Positions 1 to 11,387 of a stretch of DNA of 64,000 nt are shown one piece after another. The stretch is from Actinomycetota bacterium (GTDB lineage: Bacteria > Actinomycetota > Thermoleophilia > Solirubrobacterales > 70-9), in assembly GCA_018268675.1 (NCBI GenBank), contig JAFDWB010000084.1, positions 62,001 to 126,000 of the forward strand. The letters run 5' to 3'. The notes under the pieces were generated by a model, which worked only from the letters and a program-made list of their open reading frames with translations, had not been told where the DNA came from and made no database searches. Each line of letters opens with the position of its first letter. The stretch's first letter is position 1. Position numbers and translations under genes: made by a program.

Positions 1-2
1 GG

Positions 3-431
3 GCGCTCTCGGAAGCATTCACCACCCCGCTCGACCCCGAGGACATCTTCGAGCTCTCCCGCGGGCTGGACGAAATCGTCAACGAGGCGAAGAACCTGGT
101 GGCCGAGGCGGAAGCGATGTCGACGCCACCGGACCCGGCGATGGCGACGATGGCCGAGCAGCTCGCCACCGGCACGGTGCGGCTCGACGAGGCGCTGCGG
201 GCGTTCGCGGCCGGCAGGCGCGACGAGGCGACCGCGATCGCCGACCGGGCGGTCAAGGACCAGCGCCACGTCCAGCACGCCTACCGGGTCGCGATGTCGG
301 CGCTGGTCGAGAACGAAGACCTGCGCGAGGTGACCGCGCGGCGCGAGCTCTACCGCCGCCTGGCCCGCATGGGGGACGAACTCGTCCTCGTCGCAGAGCG
401 GATCTGGTACTCGGTCCTGAAGGAGGACTGA
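3..431 (+). CDS. PhoU-like DUF47 family protein (5' truncated by window edge)
   Basis: The reading frame is open from base 3, so the N-terminus lies outside the window. The visible ~142 residues are almost wholly helical and charged (ELSRGLDEIVNEAKNL near the start; RRELYRRLARMGDELV and IWYSVLKED at the end). This is the C-terminal half of the DUF47/PhoU-like fold that accompanies Pit-type inorganic phosphate transporters and is thought to regulate them from the cytoplasm. The family call rests on this pattern (DEIVNEA and VAERIWYSVLK), not on a search. A pit gene would be expected just upstream. An ATG at 99 is internal to the conserved helical region and is unlikely to be the start. Confidence 0.75.
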   Translation, partial: ALSEAFTTPLDPEDIFELSRGLDEIVNEAKNLVAEAEAMSTPPDPAMATMAEQLATGTVRLDEALRAFAAGRRDEATAIADRAVKDQRHVQHAYRVAMSALVENEDLREVTARRELYRRLARMGDELVLVAERIWYSVLKED

Positions 432-521
432 GCACCTGAGCCCGGGCATCGGCAGATCGCCGCAGGCCGGGCACGGCGAGATACGGATGTGGACGGGCGC
501 CGAGGCAGCGAGGATGCTCCC

Positions 522-1136
522 ATGCCCGCCCGCCTGCTCGTGCCCTTGGTGACGGTCGCCGCGCTCCTCGCGCTCGCCCCGGGAGCGGCCGCGGCGGGCG
601 CCTTCCGCCACGATCTCTCCCGGGTGAACGCGCACCTGCGGATCGCGATCGAATACGCACCGGAAGAGCTCGGCAAGACGGTGGCGAGCGCGGAAACCGT
701 CTGCGCGCTGGGCGAACGGGCCGCCGCGGCCGGAGATCCGGGCCAGGCCGCCGCGGACTGGATGGCGCTGGAGCAGCTCGTCGCCGAAGACGTCACCGAA
801 GCGTCACAGCGGATCGAGACCGCCTTCGCCAACGGCGACTCGGCCTTGCGCACCGGGCGCGAACGGGCCGAACTGGAATGGAGCGCGGCACCGTCGCGGC
901 TGCGGGCGCTGCGCCACGGGGTCGCCGAGACGCGCCGCGGGATCGCGACCATGCGCGCCGTCGTCGCCGGCCTCGCGACGCCGTTCGCGAGCTGGCGGGC
1001 GCACGAATGCGCGGCCGCGATCGCCGGGATCAAGGAAACGTTCGTCCCCGCCCCGTTCGCGTTGGAACTGATCAACAACGGCATGCTCCGGCTCTGGCGG
1101 CTCTCGATGCTGCCGCCCCTGGGCCCGAATGGATGA
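522..1136 (+). CDS. secreted helical protein of unknown function
   Basis: I choose the ATG at 522 because it places a clean signal peptide at the N-terminus (MPARLLVPLVTVAALLALAP, then AAAAG/AF); the GTG at 489 would add a charged leader. The mature ~175 residues are Ala/Arg/Glu-rich and predicted helical with no motif I recognise. It probably acts outside the membrane. Glu is encoded mainly by GAA (about 12 of 16), the codon choice shared by the other exported proteins here. The gene stands alone between a DUF47 gene and the convergent oxidoreductase. Function unknown. Confidence 0.6.
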   Translation: MPARLLVPLVTVAALLALAPGAAAAGAFRHDLSRVNAHLRIAIEYAPEELGKTVASAETVCALGERAAAAGDPGQAAADWMALEQLVAEDVTEASQRIETAFANGDSALRTGRERAELEWSAAPSRLRALRHGVAETRRGIATMRAVVAGLATPFASWRAHECAAAIAGIKETFVPAPFALELINNGMLRLWRLSMLPPLGPNG

Positions 1137-1163
1137 CGAAGGCCCGATCTCCGGGCCGCGATC

Positions 1164-2276
1164 TCAGGCGGCGACGCCGGCGAGGAAGTCGGTGAGGTAG
1201 CGGCCGACGATCTTGCCCCGGTCGGCTCCCCACGGGGGCGCCGCGGTCATCGTCGAGGTTTCGCCGTGGCCGCCCGCCAACCAGCCCTGCAGGTAGCGAG
1301 AGTCGCCGCCGGTCCAGAGGACGCCGCGCAGGACCGGGTCGAACTCGGCGGGCTCGATCGGGGCGCCGAGGCGGGCGGCGATCGCTTCCGCGACGACGTC
1401 GGCCTGCTGGGTCGCGAGCCCGCCCTGCTTGACCGGGAAGCTGGTGACGTCGCCCGCGGCGTAGAGGCAATCGCACTCGAGCACCTCGCAGTGGCGACCG
1501 ATCCGCACGAAGCCTTCGACGTCGTGGGGGACGCCGCGGATCCGCCGCCCCTCCAGCTTCGGCAGGCTGACGACCTTGTCGAAGGGGAGCGGCCCGGCGG
1601 GGACGGTCTCCAGGACGCCCTCCTCGAAGCGGACAGGGTGGGTGCCGCTGCGCACCTCGATGCGCCGCCCGGCGAGCAGCTCGGCCATCTCCTCGGCCAC
1701 CCCGCGGCCGAAGATCTGCAGCGGCGCGTCCTCGGGCGTGACCACGGTCAGCTCGGCATCGTCACCGGACCGCTCCAGCTCGGCACGGGTGAGCAGGGCG
1801 AGCTCGTAGAGGGGCAGCGCCCAGCTCTCGACCGTCGGCATCGTGAACGCGACCCGCCGGGTCCCGCCGCCGCGGATCTCCGCCATCACCTTGCCGACGT
1901 CGCGCTCCTCGGCGATGCCCCAGAAGGTGATCGCGCCGGGGACCGGCCACAGCAGCTTCGTCCCCGGGCAGACGACCAGGTCCCCGTAGGGAAGGGTCTC
2001 GCCGTCGTGCGTCACCGCCAGGCGGTTGGCGCGGTCCACCGAGGCGATGCTGTCGGCGCGGTAACGGGCGCCGGCCGCGGCGGCGAGGCGCTCGAGATCG
2101 TAGGTGGCGACGCGGGCGACGCCGTAGGGGACGCCGACCGCGTAGGGGCGGTAGACGAAGGTCGGGCGCGGCGAGCAGATCGTCACCTCGGCCTCCGCGC
2201 CCGCCAGGTCCCGCAGCGCCAGGGCGACCTCGAGCGCCGCCACGCCGCCGCCTGCGATCACTACTGACTCTTTCAT
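1164..2276 (-). CDS. FAD/NAD(P)-dependent oxidoreductase (sulfide:quinone reductase-like)
   Basis: A 370-residue flavoprotein starting at ATG 2276. The N-terminus VVIAGGGVAALEVALALRD is a Rossmann FAD-binding loop. The fold continues with a second dinucleotide region near VAFTMPTVESWALPLYELAL and ends with the CLYAAGDVTSFPVKQGG segment that contacts FAD in NDH-2/SQR-type enzymes. The PRPTFVYRPYAVGVPYG region resembles SQR/FCSD-like proteins. I do not see the paired redox cysteines of a true SQR, so substrate and acceptor are uncertain; a membrane quinone is plausible. Its start overlaps the end of the upstream site-2 protease gene by ATGA, indicating translational coupling. Confidence 0.8.
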   Translation of the reverse strand: MKESVVIAGGGVAALEVALALRDLAGAEAEVTICSPRPTFVYRPYAVGVPYGVARVATYDLERLAAAAGARYRADSIASVDRANRLAVTHDGETLPYGDLVVCPGTKLLWPVPGAITFWGIAEERDVGKVMAEIRGGGTRRVAFTMPTVESWALPLYELALLTRAELERSGDDAELTVVTPEDAPLQIFGRGVAEEMAELLAGRRIEVRSGTHPVRFEEGVLETVPAGPLPFDKVVSLPKLEGRRIRGVPHDVEGFVRIGRHCEVLECDCLYAAGDVTSFPVKQGGLATQQADVVAEAIAARLGAPIEPAEFDPVLRGVLWTGGDSRYLQGWLAGGHGETSTMTAAPPWGADRGKIVGRYLTDFLAGVAA

Positions 2277-3289
2277 CGGTGGGCCTTTCTCGTTCGGGGT
2301 TCCGGGGGGCGCCGCGGGGGGCTCACCGCCAGCTCGACGACGCGGGCGAACTCTTCGACGTCCTCCATCGAGATCAGCCCGATGCTGCCGTCGGCGCGCC
2401 GCACGACGGCGCGCCTCGCGCGCAGGAACGCGGGCCGCTCGACCAGCTCGGCAAGGTCGGTGTCCTCGTCGACAAGCAATTCGGGGTCGAGGTCCCGGAG
2501 CCGGCTCTCCACCTCGAGCGGGCCGCCCGGCACCGGGGTCGCGAGGCTGCCGGCGCGCCGCCCCGTGAGGTCGGCGCGGAAGCGGGTCGCCTGCTCTTCG
2601 GCTTTCGCCGCCCAGATCACGAACACCCCGATGATCGCGATCCAGAAGCCGGTCAGGTAGCCGGCCATCGCGCCGAAGATCCCGAGGGCGACGAGGGCCC
2701 AGCCGATCACCCGGCCGAGCCGCGCCGCGGTCACCGTCGCCTGGCGCAGGTCGCCGTCGTAGAGCCAGATCAAGGCCCGCGCGATCCGGCCGCCGTCGAG
2801 CGGGAACGCGGGCAGCAGGTTGAGCGCCAGGATCGCCACGTTGACGAAGATCAGGTAGTCGAGGAGCGCGTGGAGGGCGGCGGGCGAGGAGGCCGGGAGC
2901 GCGATGGCGAGCGCGGCGCAGACCATCGCGATGACGAGGGTGACCGCCGGCCCGGCGGCGGCGAAGGCGAGCTCGTCGGCGGCCCGGCTCGGCCGGCCCG
3001 ACATCCGCGCCACCCCACCCAGCAGCCAGAGGTCGATCTCCTCGATCTCGACGCCGCGCCGGCGCGCCACCAGCGCGTGGCCGAGCTCGTGGAGGAGAAC
3101 GCCGCCGAAGAGCAGCAGCGCGCTCGCCAGGCCGAGTCCGTAGGCGGCGAAGCCGGCGATCCCGTGGACTTCTTCGGGGTAGTAGCTCGCCCCCAGGGAC
3201 CAGGCGATCAGCGTCACGATCAGTACCCAGGCGGGCTGGACGCCGATCGGGATGCCGAAGAGACGGCCGAGGCGGATGCGGGTGGTCAC
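2273..3289 (-). CDS. site-2 protease family (M50) membrane metalloprotease
   Basis: A 338-residue polytopic membrane protein. The zinc-binding motif HELGHALVARR lies near residue 68 in an early transmembrane helix, and the second metal ligand is in NLLPAFPLDGGRI near residue 160, the classic order for SpoIVFB/Rip-type intramembrane proteases. The last ~90 residues (LRDLDPELLVDEDTDLAELV to GSIGLISMEDVEEF) look like a degraded CBS pair, as in the CBS-bearing M50 subgroup. The likely role is cleavage of a transmembrane or membrane-anchored regulator; the substrate is unknown. It is first in a two-gene minus-strand operon with the flavoprotein. Confidence 0.9.
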   Translation of the reverse strand: MTTRIRLGRLFGIPIGVQPAWVLIVTLIAWSLGASYYPEEVHGIAGFAAYGLGLASALLLFGGVLLHELGHALVARRRGVEIEEIDLWLLGGVARMSGRPSRAADELAFAAAGPAVTLVIAMVCAALAIALPASSPAALHALLDYLIFVNVAILALNLLPAFPLDGGRIARALIWLYDGDLRQATVTAARLGRVIGWALVALGIFGAMAGYLTGFWIAIIGVFVIWAAKAEEQATRFRADLTGRRAGSLATPVPGGPLEVESRLRDLDPELLVDEDTDLAELVERPAFLRARRAVVRRADGSIGLISMEDVEEFARVVELAVSPPRRPPEPRTRKAHR

Positions 3290-3398
3290 CGGGCGATCCT
3301 CCCGCCCCGGCCGGCCGGCGCCATCGGGGACGCACCGATCCGTCGCTGCGGCCTTCCCCGGATGCCGAGTGGGCGGAAGGGGCCTAGCTTGGCCGCCG

Positions 3399-4826
3399 AT
3401 GGCACGCCCGAAGTTCGTCCTCCTGCCCTCGCACCAGCTCGAGGCGTTCGCGCCGCTGCTCGGCGAGGCCGAGCACGCGCGGGTCCTGGCGGCCGCCCGC
3501 GACGCCCGCGAGCGCTTCGAGGGCAGGGCGATCTGGCACGTCAGCTCGACCCTCCGCGGCGGCGGCGTGGCCGAGATGCTGCGCTCGCTCCTGCCCTACG
3601 TGCGCGGGGCCGGCGTCGACACCAGGTGGGCGGTGCTGCGCGAGGACCCCGAGTTCTTCCGCCTCACCAAGCGCCTCCACAACAACCTGCACGAAGACCC
3701 GGGCGACGGCGGAGCCCTGGGGGCCGCCGAGCTGGCCGCCTACCGGGAGACGCTGCGGCGGAGCGCCCGCCACTTCGAGCGGCTGATCCACCGCGGCGAC
3801 GTCGTCTTCCTCCACGACCCCCAGACCGCGGGCCTGGCGCGGTACTTCATCGCCGGCGGGGCGACGGTGATCTGGCGCTGCCACATCGGTACCGACGATC
3901 CCGGCGACACCGCGCTCCGCGCCCAGCGCTTCCTGCAGCCCGACGTCGAGGCCGCGGACCTCTGCATCTTCTCCCGGCGGAGCCTCGCCTGGGCCGGGCT
4001 GGACCCCGATCGGTGCCGGGTGATGGCGCCGTCGATCGACCCCTTCTCGCCGAAGAACCAGGATCTCGACCCGGCCTGCGTGGCGGCGATCCTGGTCGCC
4101 GTCGGGCTCGCCGCCGACGGCGCCGAGGGGGCGCCCGGCTTCAGCCGCGCCGACGGCAGCCCCGGCCGGGTCGAGCGGCGCGCCGAGATCATCCAGGACG
4201 GGCCGATCCCGGTGGGCGCGAGGCTCGTCGCCCAGGTGTCACGCTGGGATCGGCTGAAGGATCCGGACGGGCTGGTCGAGTGCCTGGCCTCGGAGTTGGC
4301 GCCGGCGGACAACATCCACCTGCTCCTCGCCGGCCCGCAGGCCACGGCCGTCACCGACGACCCGGAGGGCGGGTTCGTCTGGTCGGAGGTCGGCGCGCAC
4401 CGCGCGGTCCTCCCGGCGCCGATCCGCCGGCGGATCCACCTGGCGGGCCTGCCGATGGTCGATCTCGACGAAAACGGCGCCGTGGTGAACGCGATCCAGC
4501 GACGCGCCGACATCGTCGTCCAGAAGAGCCTCGCCGAGGGGTTCGGCCTGACCGTGGTGGAGGCGATGTGGAAGCGGCGCCCGGTGATCGGCAGCCGGGT
4601 CGGCGGGATCGCCGAGCAGATCGTCGACGGCGAGAGCGGCCTCCTGGTCGACCCCCGCGACCCGCGCGCGTTGGCCCGGGCGATCCTCGCGCTGACGCGC
4701 GACCCCCGGCGAGCGGCGGAGCTCGGCGCCGCGGCGCACGACCGCGTCCGCCGCCGCTACCTCGGCGTCCTGCGGCTGGCCGAGTACGCCGACCTGCTGA
4801 CCGCGCTCGAGGCGACGGCGGCGTGA
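3399..4826 (+). CDS. TreT-like trehalose synthase / GT4 glycosyltransferase
   Basis: The ATG at 3399 gives a 475-residue GT-B glycosyltransferase. IWHVSSTLRGGGVAEMLRSL, WAVLREDPEFFRLTKRLHNN and VFLHDPQTAGLARYF match the N-domain of trehalose glycosyltransferring synthases (TreT), which join NDP-glucose and glucose. The C-domain has VSRWDRLKDPDGLVE, the donor-binding QKSLAEGFGLTVVEAMWKRRPVIGS and GESGLLVDPRD. The longer in-frame extension to 3252 lacks family similarity and was rejected. The stop overlaps the GTG of the next gene (GTGA), so the two are translationally coupled. With the OtsB-type phosphatase near 35 kb, this suggests trehalose as an osmolyte. The exact acceptor is inferred from family. 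Confidence 0.82.
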   Translation: MARPKFVLLPSHQLEAFAPLLGEAEHARVLAAARDARERFEGRAIWHVSSTLRGGGVAEMLRSLLPYVRGAGVDTRWAVLREDPEFFRLTKRLHNNLHEDPGDGGALGAAELAAYRETLRRSARHFERLIHRGDVVFLHDPQTAGLARYFIAGGATVIWRCHIGTDDPGDTALRAQRFLQPDVEAADLCIFSRRSLAWAGLDPDRCRVMAPSIDPFSPKNQDLDPACVAAILVAVGLAADGAEGAPGFSRADGSPGRVERRAEIIQDGPIPVGARLVAQVSRWDRLKDPDGLVECLASELAPADNIHLLLAGPQATAVTDDPEGGFVWSEVGAHRAVLPAPIRRRIHLAGLPMVDLDENGAVVNAIQRRADIVVQKSLAEGFGLTVVEAMWKRRPVIGSRVGGIAEQIVDGESGLLVDPRDPRALARAILALTRDPRRAAELGAAAHDRVRRRYLGVLRLAEYADLLTALEATAA

Positions 4827-6589
4827 GCTACCCGGCCTACCTCGCCGCCGACGTCGTCCTGCGGGACGGCTCGACCGTGTCGCTGCGCCCGGTGCGCGCC
4901 GCGGACGAGCCACTCCTGCTCGACTTCTTCCGCTCGCTCGACGAGCGCTCCCTCGCCTTCCGCTTCTTCACCGGTGCCCCCGATCTGGCGATGGTCGCGC
5001 GCGACCTCGCCGACGTCGACCAGCGGCAGCGCTTCGGACTCCTTGCCGTGCGCGGCGAGGAGCCCCACCCGGTCGGCCACGGGTTCTTCGCGGCGATCGA
5101 CGACGACACGGTCGAGATCGCCTTCGCCGTCAGCCCGGCGCTGCAGGGCCACGGCCTCGGCAGCCTCCTGCTCGCCCACCTGGCCGAGCGGGCGACCGAA
5201 GACGGGTTCACCAGGATGGTCGCCGACGTGCTGCCCGAGAACCACGCGATGGTCTCGATGTTCCGCCACAGCGGCTTTGCCACCGAGGTTCGCTCCGAAC
5301 CGGGGGCGCTGGTGGTCGAGATGCCGACCTCGGCCACGCCGGAGGCGATCGCCCGCTTCCAGGAACGCGACGCGATCGCGGCGCGGGCGGCAGTCGCGGC
5401 CTTCTTCGACCCCGGCGCGGTGACCGCGTTCGACGGCCCGCCCGCGGCGGCGCTCGCCTGGGCCGCCGGACCGGGTGCAGGCGGGACGGCGGTCGTCGTC
5501 CGCGGCGAGCCCGCGGAGTGGGATCGGATCGGCTCCGAGGCCGAGCGGGAGCTGCTCGCGACCTGCCGCCGCCACGGCACGAGGTTGGTCGGCCCGGCGT
5601 CCTTCGGGGTGCTCGACAACCGCCCGGGCCGGGTGCTCGACCTGACCCCGGCCGGCGCGCGCCCGCCGCGGGGCGGGGTCGGGATCGCGGCGCAGGGAGC
5701 GGCCGCCGGGGAGGCCCTGCTGGAGGGGGCGGTGCGGCGCCGGGTCGGCGTCTCGACCTTCGTCTCGCTCGGTGCCCGGGCCGACCTCACCGCCAACGAC
5801 CTGCTCGAGTACTGGGAGGAGGACCCGGCGACCACCGTGGCGCTGCTCCAGGTCGAGTCGTTCAGCGATCCGCGGCGCTTTGCCCGGGTCGCCCGCCGGG
5901 TCGGCGCGCGGCTGCCGATCGTCGTCGTCGCCGAGCGCGCCGCCGGCGAGTCCCCCGGACGCGACCTCTTCGACCAGGTCGGGGCGATCCGCGTCGCCGG
6001 GATCGACGCGGCGCTCGAGCGGGCCAAGGCGCTCGCCGATCGGCCCGGGTCCCCGCGACCGCGGCGCCGGCCGGCCGCCCCGGCGACCGTGGACGCCGCC
6101 CGCTCCGACGAAGCCGCGGCGATCATCGCCACGGCGCTGGCCGGCGGTGGCGGCGACCTCGACCCGGGTCCCTGCGCCCGGCTGCTCGACTGCTACGGGA
6201 TCGTCGTCGACGAGGCCTCGTTCCGAGCCGGGGAGGCGGTCCCGCTCCGGGTCAGGATCACCACCGACCCGCTCTTCGGGCCGGTCCTCCGCTGCGGCCC
6301 CGCCGGCGCGCCGATCGGCGGGCGGGCGGCGCGCCTCTGCCCGCTCGCCGAGGGCGACGCGGCGGCGCTCCTGCGCGGGCCGCTCGACGCGGCGCGGTCG
6401 CTCCCCGGCACCCGGGCCGCGGCCGAGCGGGCCGTGGAGGCGATCGCCGCGGTGGCGGCGCACGCGGAGGTCGCCGCGCTGGAGATCGACCCGCTGGTCG
6501 CGACCCCGGACGGCGCCGTCGCGAGCGGCTCCCGGATCCGCGTGCGGCGCCCGCCCGAGCGGCGTCCCTGGCCGCGGACCTGGGAGTAG
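4823..6589 (+). CDS. GNAT acetyltransferase fused to a degenerate acyl-CoA synthetase (ADP-forming)-like region
   Basis: 588 residues from GTG 4823. Residues ~1-170 form a GNAT domain (LRPVRAADEPLLLDFFRSL; acetyl-CoA loop VSPALQGHGLGSLLLAHLAE). The rest resembles the NDP-forming acyl-CoA synthetase part of Pat-type lysine acetyltransferases. It has a shortened CoA-binding/ligase section (ELLATCRRHGTRLVGPASFG; GVGIAAQGAAAGEALLEGA; FVSLGARADLTANDLLEYW) and a small ATP-grasp remnant. Full-length relatives are usually 800-900 residues, so much of the ligase and ATP-grasp has been lost and this part is probably regulatory or inactive. Likely a protein acetyltransferase sensing a metabolite; the target is unknown. 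Confidence 0.82.
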   Translation: MSYPAYLAADVVLRDGSTVSLRPVRAADEPLLLDFFRSLDERSLAFRFFTGAPDLAMVARDLADVDQRQRFGLLAVRGEEPHPVGHGFFAAIDDDTVEIAFAVSPALQGHGLGSLLLAHLAERATEDGFTRMVADVLPENHAMVSMFRHSGFATEVRSEPGALVVEMPTSATPEAIARFQERDAIAARAAVAAFFDPGAVTAFDGPPAAALAWAAGPGAGGTAVVVRGEPAEWDRIGSEAERELLATCRRHGTRLVGPASFGVLDNRPGRVLDLTPAGARPPRGGVGIAAQGAAAGEALLEGAVRRRVGVSTFVSLGARADLTANDLLEYWEEDPATTVALLQVESFSDPRRFARVARRVGARLPIVVVAERAAGESPGRDLFDQVGAIRVAGIDAALERAKALADRPGSPRPRRRPAAPATVDAARSDEAAAIIATALAGGGGDLDPGPCARLLDCYGIVVDEASFRAGEAVPLRVRITTDPLFGPVLRCGPAGAPIGGRAARLCPLAEGDAAALLRGPLDAARSLPGTRAAAERAVEAIAAVAAHAEVAALEIDPLVATPDGAVASGSRIRVRRPPERRPWPRTWE

Positions 6590-6600
6590 GCAGGCGGCCA

Positions 6601-6618
6601 CCACATCCGCGGATGTGG
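6601..6618. repeat. 18-bp perfect palindrome
   Basis: CCACATCCGCGGATGTGG lies between the stop of the acetyltransferase fusion and the GTG of the DUF779 gene, followed by GTTTGACC, a possible -35. It has no loop, so it is a better candidate for a dimeric regulator site than for a terminator. Confidence 0.4.
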
Positions 6619-6663
6619 GTTTGACCGCATGCGCGCCGGCCGCCGCGGCGGTTCGATGGAGCG

Positions 6664-7035
6664 GTGACGAACGCCGCCCTGATCAACGCCGAACGGACCG
6701 GCCGGATGGCCGCCCAGCGGGTCTGGGCGACCCCGGAGGCGGTCGACGCGATCGTCCGGCTGCGCAACCAGCTGGGGAGCTGCGTCCTCCGCCACGTCGC
6801 CGACGAGTCGGGGGCGCCGGAAGTGCGGCTCGTCCACGACCGCATCCCGCGGGGCCCCGACGACGTCGCGCTCGGCACGGTCGGCGGCGTCCTCTTCCTG
6901 ATCGACCGTGAACACGACGTCGCGCTCGGCTGCCCCGACTTCCAGGTCGACGTGACGCCGCCCCGGATCGACAACGACGCGACCGGGGTCCGCACCCAGT
7001 ACCACCTGGTCAGCCGGGCGGTCCACAGGCGCTGA
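6664..7035 (+). CDS. DUF779 family protein
   Basis: A 123-residue cytoplasmic protein from GTG 6664. RVWATPEAVDAIVRLRNQLG, then LGTVGGVLFLIDREHDVALG and the FQVDVTP segment, follow the order of DUF779 proteins, which often neighbour aldehyde dehydrogenase genes. The vicinal cysteine cluster usually present after the first helix is replaced here by RHVADESGAPEVRL, so a redox or metal role based on those cysteines would be lost. No aldehyde dehydrogenase lies next to it (one is at 53.7 kb). The family call is from pattern memory and is moderate. Confidence 0.55.
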   Translation: MTNAALINAERTGRMAAQRVWATPEAVDAIVRLRNQLGSCVLRHVADESGAPEVRLVHDRIPRGPDDVALGTVGGVLFLIDREHDVALGCPDFQVDVTPPRIDNDATGVRTQYHLVSRAVHRR

Positions 7036-7044
7036 GGGCGCCGT

Positions 7045-7689
7045 TCAGGCGTCGATCAGGTTGTGCTCGAGCGCGTAGCGGGTCAGCTCGGGACGGCTGG
7101 CGAGGCCGAGCTTCTGCTGGATGTGGGCGCGGTGGGTCTCGACCGTGCGGACGCTGAGGTCGAGCTGCTCGCCGATCTCCCGGTTGGTGTGGCCGAGCGC
7201 CATCAGGCGCAGGACGTCGGTCTCGCGCGGCGACAGGGTCTGGGGGCCGGGGTCGGGGGCGCGGGAGAGCCCGGCGGCGACGGCGGCGGGGACGTAGCGA
7301 TCGCCGGTCGCCGCCGCCCGCACGGCCTCGACCAGCTCCAGGTGGGCGGCGTCCTTGAAGAGGTAGCCGAGGGCGCCGTCGTCGAGGGCGCGGCGGGCGA
7401 GGCCGATGTCGCGTTCCATCGTGAGCAGGACGATCTGGGTGCCCGGGTGGGCCTCGCGCAGCCCGGCGACCGCGTCGACGCCGAGGCCGTCGGGCAGGTT
7501 GACGTCGAGGACCAGGACGTCGGGCGCGAGGTCGGCGACGGATTGCCGGGCACCCGCCACGTCGCTCGCCTCGCCGACCACCTCGAGGTCCGGCTGGGCC
7601 TCGAGGAGCGCCCGCAGTGCGCCGCGGACCACCGCGTGGTCGTCGGCGAGGACGACGCCGATCGTGCGCTCGGTCCCCGCGTCGGACAT
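7045..7689 (-). CDS. NarL/LuxR-type response regulator
   Basis: 214 residues. Receiver domain 1-125: acidic pair ADDHAVVRG, phosphoacceptor Asp in PDVLVLDVNLPDG, Thr in VLLTMERD and Lys in GYLFKDAAH. After a short linker comes a C-terminal LuxR helix-turn-helix (LSPRETDVLRLMALGHTNRE; LDLSVRTVETHRAHIQQKLG). Such proteins are phosphorylated by a sensor kinase and bind promoter DNA as dimers. No histidine kinase is in the window, so it is an orphan here. Its 5' side faces repeat locus 1. Confidence 0.93.
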   Translation of the reverse strand: MSDAGTERTIGVVLADDHAVVRGALRALLEAQPDLEVVGEASDVAGARQSVADLAPDVLVLDVNLPDGLGVDAVAGLREAHPGTQIVLLTMERDIGLARRALDDGALGYLFKDAAHLELVEAVRAAATGDRYVPAAVAAGLSRAPDPGPQTLSPRETDVLRLMALGHTNREIGEQLDLSVRTVETHRAHIQQKLGLASRPELTRYALEHNLIDA

Positions 7690-7737
7690 CCCGTCAGCCT
7701 AGAGGCTTGATCCCACGGCCGGGGAGGGACGGGCGAG

Positions 7738-8290
7738 GGTTCGGGGCCGGTGCGGCCGTCCGAGGTCCGTCCCGGGCGCCTCATGGGGGTCCTGGCAGGC
7801 TGTGACCCCCATGAGGCGCCCGGGACGTGAGGGGTGCGTGGGGAAGAGGGCACGGGTTCGTGACGAAGATGCCGGGAACGTCACACTTCCGTGCCATTTG
7901 AAGGCCGAGATCGGGGCCCCGGAGCTCGCTGCAGCGACAGGTGTCGTCCCGGCGACACCTGTCGCTGCAGCGTGTCCCGGACGTCTGAGGAAGGCGGGAG
8001 GAAGGGTGACGGACCTCCCCTTCCCCGGCCGACCCCGGTCAGCTGTTCTTTTTGCCGGACTGGTCGGCATAAAGAACAGCTGGACGGAGGGGCGTCCTCC
8101 TGGCGTCGGCGAGGTACCACTTCGATGACGGACCCGTGCCGGTCCCGTGACTCCCTCGCGACCCTTCCTCCTCTCCCCCCAGACCCGGCCGTCTCGGCCA
8201 CGGCCACAGCCCGCCAGGGTCGTGGCCGGGACGGCCGCGTCCCTTGTGCCCTCGGGCGCCAGCTTCAGGCCCGCGCCCCATCCCTTCCGA
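7738..8290 (+). repeat. composite hairpin repeat, locus 1 (modules A-D-B-C)
   Basis: This 835-bp stretch without an intact gene (7690-8524) holds a ~550-bp element with four hairpins. Module A has 24-bp perfect arms at 7768-7791 and 7804-7827 with a 12-nt loop CTGGCAGGCTGT. Module D has 20-bp perfect arms at 7927-7946 and 7953-7972 with loop TCCCGG. Module B is at 8041-8056/8066-8081 (AGCTGTTCTTTTTGCC, one mismatch). Module C is at 8187-8202/8221-8236 (GGCCGTCTCGGCCACG, one mismatch). The same order recurs at 53.1-53.65 kb and, inverted and without C, at 33.4-33.9 kb. None has a downstream T-run. No long frame with family similarity crosses it. Confidence 0.85.
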
Positions 8291-8312
8291 GGCCAGCGCC
8301 ATCTAGCCAGGC

Positions 8313-8465
8313 TCAGGCAGCGGCGGCCGAGCCCGGACGTCCAGGCTCGGGCAGACGCTCGAGCATCTCGGCGGGGAAGACCTTGCTCGCGTCCCAGATC
8401 TCCAGCGCGGCGACCACGAACCTTGCCGGGCCGTCGGAATCCAGGCGACGTCCCTGCGCCCGCTC
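8313..8465 (-). pseudogene. possible 3' gene remnant
   Basis: On the minus strand a frame reads RAQGRRLDSDGPARFVVAAL, then EIWDASKVFPAEMLERLPEP, and stops at 8313. It is open back to 8510 but has no ATG, GTG or TTG before the conserved-looking part. Its 5' end runs into the hairpin at 8468-8514. It looks like the C-terminal end of a decayed gene, with protein-like composition (WDASKVFPAEMLE). I do not recognise the family. Confidence 0.3.
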
Positions 8466-8467
8466 AA

Positions 8468-8514
8468 TTGAGGGCCGAAAACACCTCCTATATGGCAGGT
8501 TTTCGGCCCATCAA
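8468..8514. terminator. palindrome E1, candidate terminator after acnA
   Basis: Arms TTGAGGGCCGAAAAC and GTTTTCGGCCCATCAA flank a TATA-containing loop, 10 bp downstream of the aconitase stop. A second copy of the same arms lies at 46865-46915 between two convergent genes, so this is a repeated element probably serving as a terminator. Confidence 0.6.
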
Positions 8515-8524
8515 CATTTGACGG

Positions 8525-11338
<2,814 letters not shown>

Positions 11339-11387
11339 CGGGTGGAGCCTTTCGGGGGGAGGGACGGGAAGGTCGGGAGGGGCCGGC

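Noticed and set aside
2279-6589. A 1436-codon plus-strand open frame
   Set aside because: Its 5' two-thirds is the antisense of the protease gene and an off-frame reading of the glycosyltransferase gene, with Arg/Gly-rich shadow composition; only the part from 4823 matches a known family.
8041-8081. Element B as an ordinary Rho-independent terminator
   Set aside because: No T-run follows, and copies occur inside ileS and at a gene start, which a terminator would disrupt.
7738-8290. CRISPR array
   Set aside because: Repeats are inverted hairpins of several families, not direct repeats with regular spacers, and no cas genes are present.
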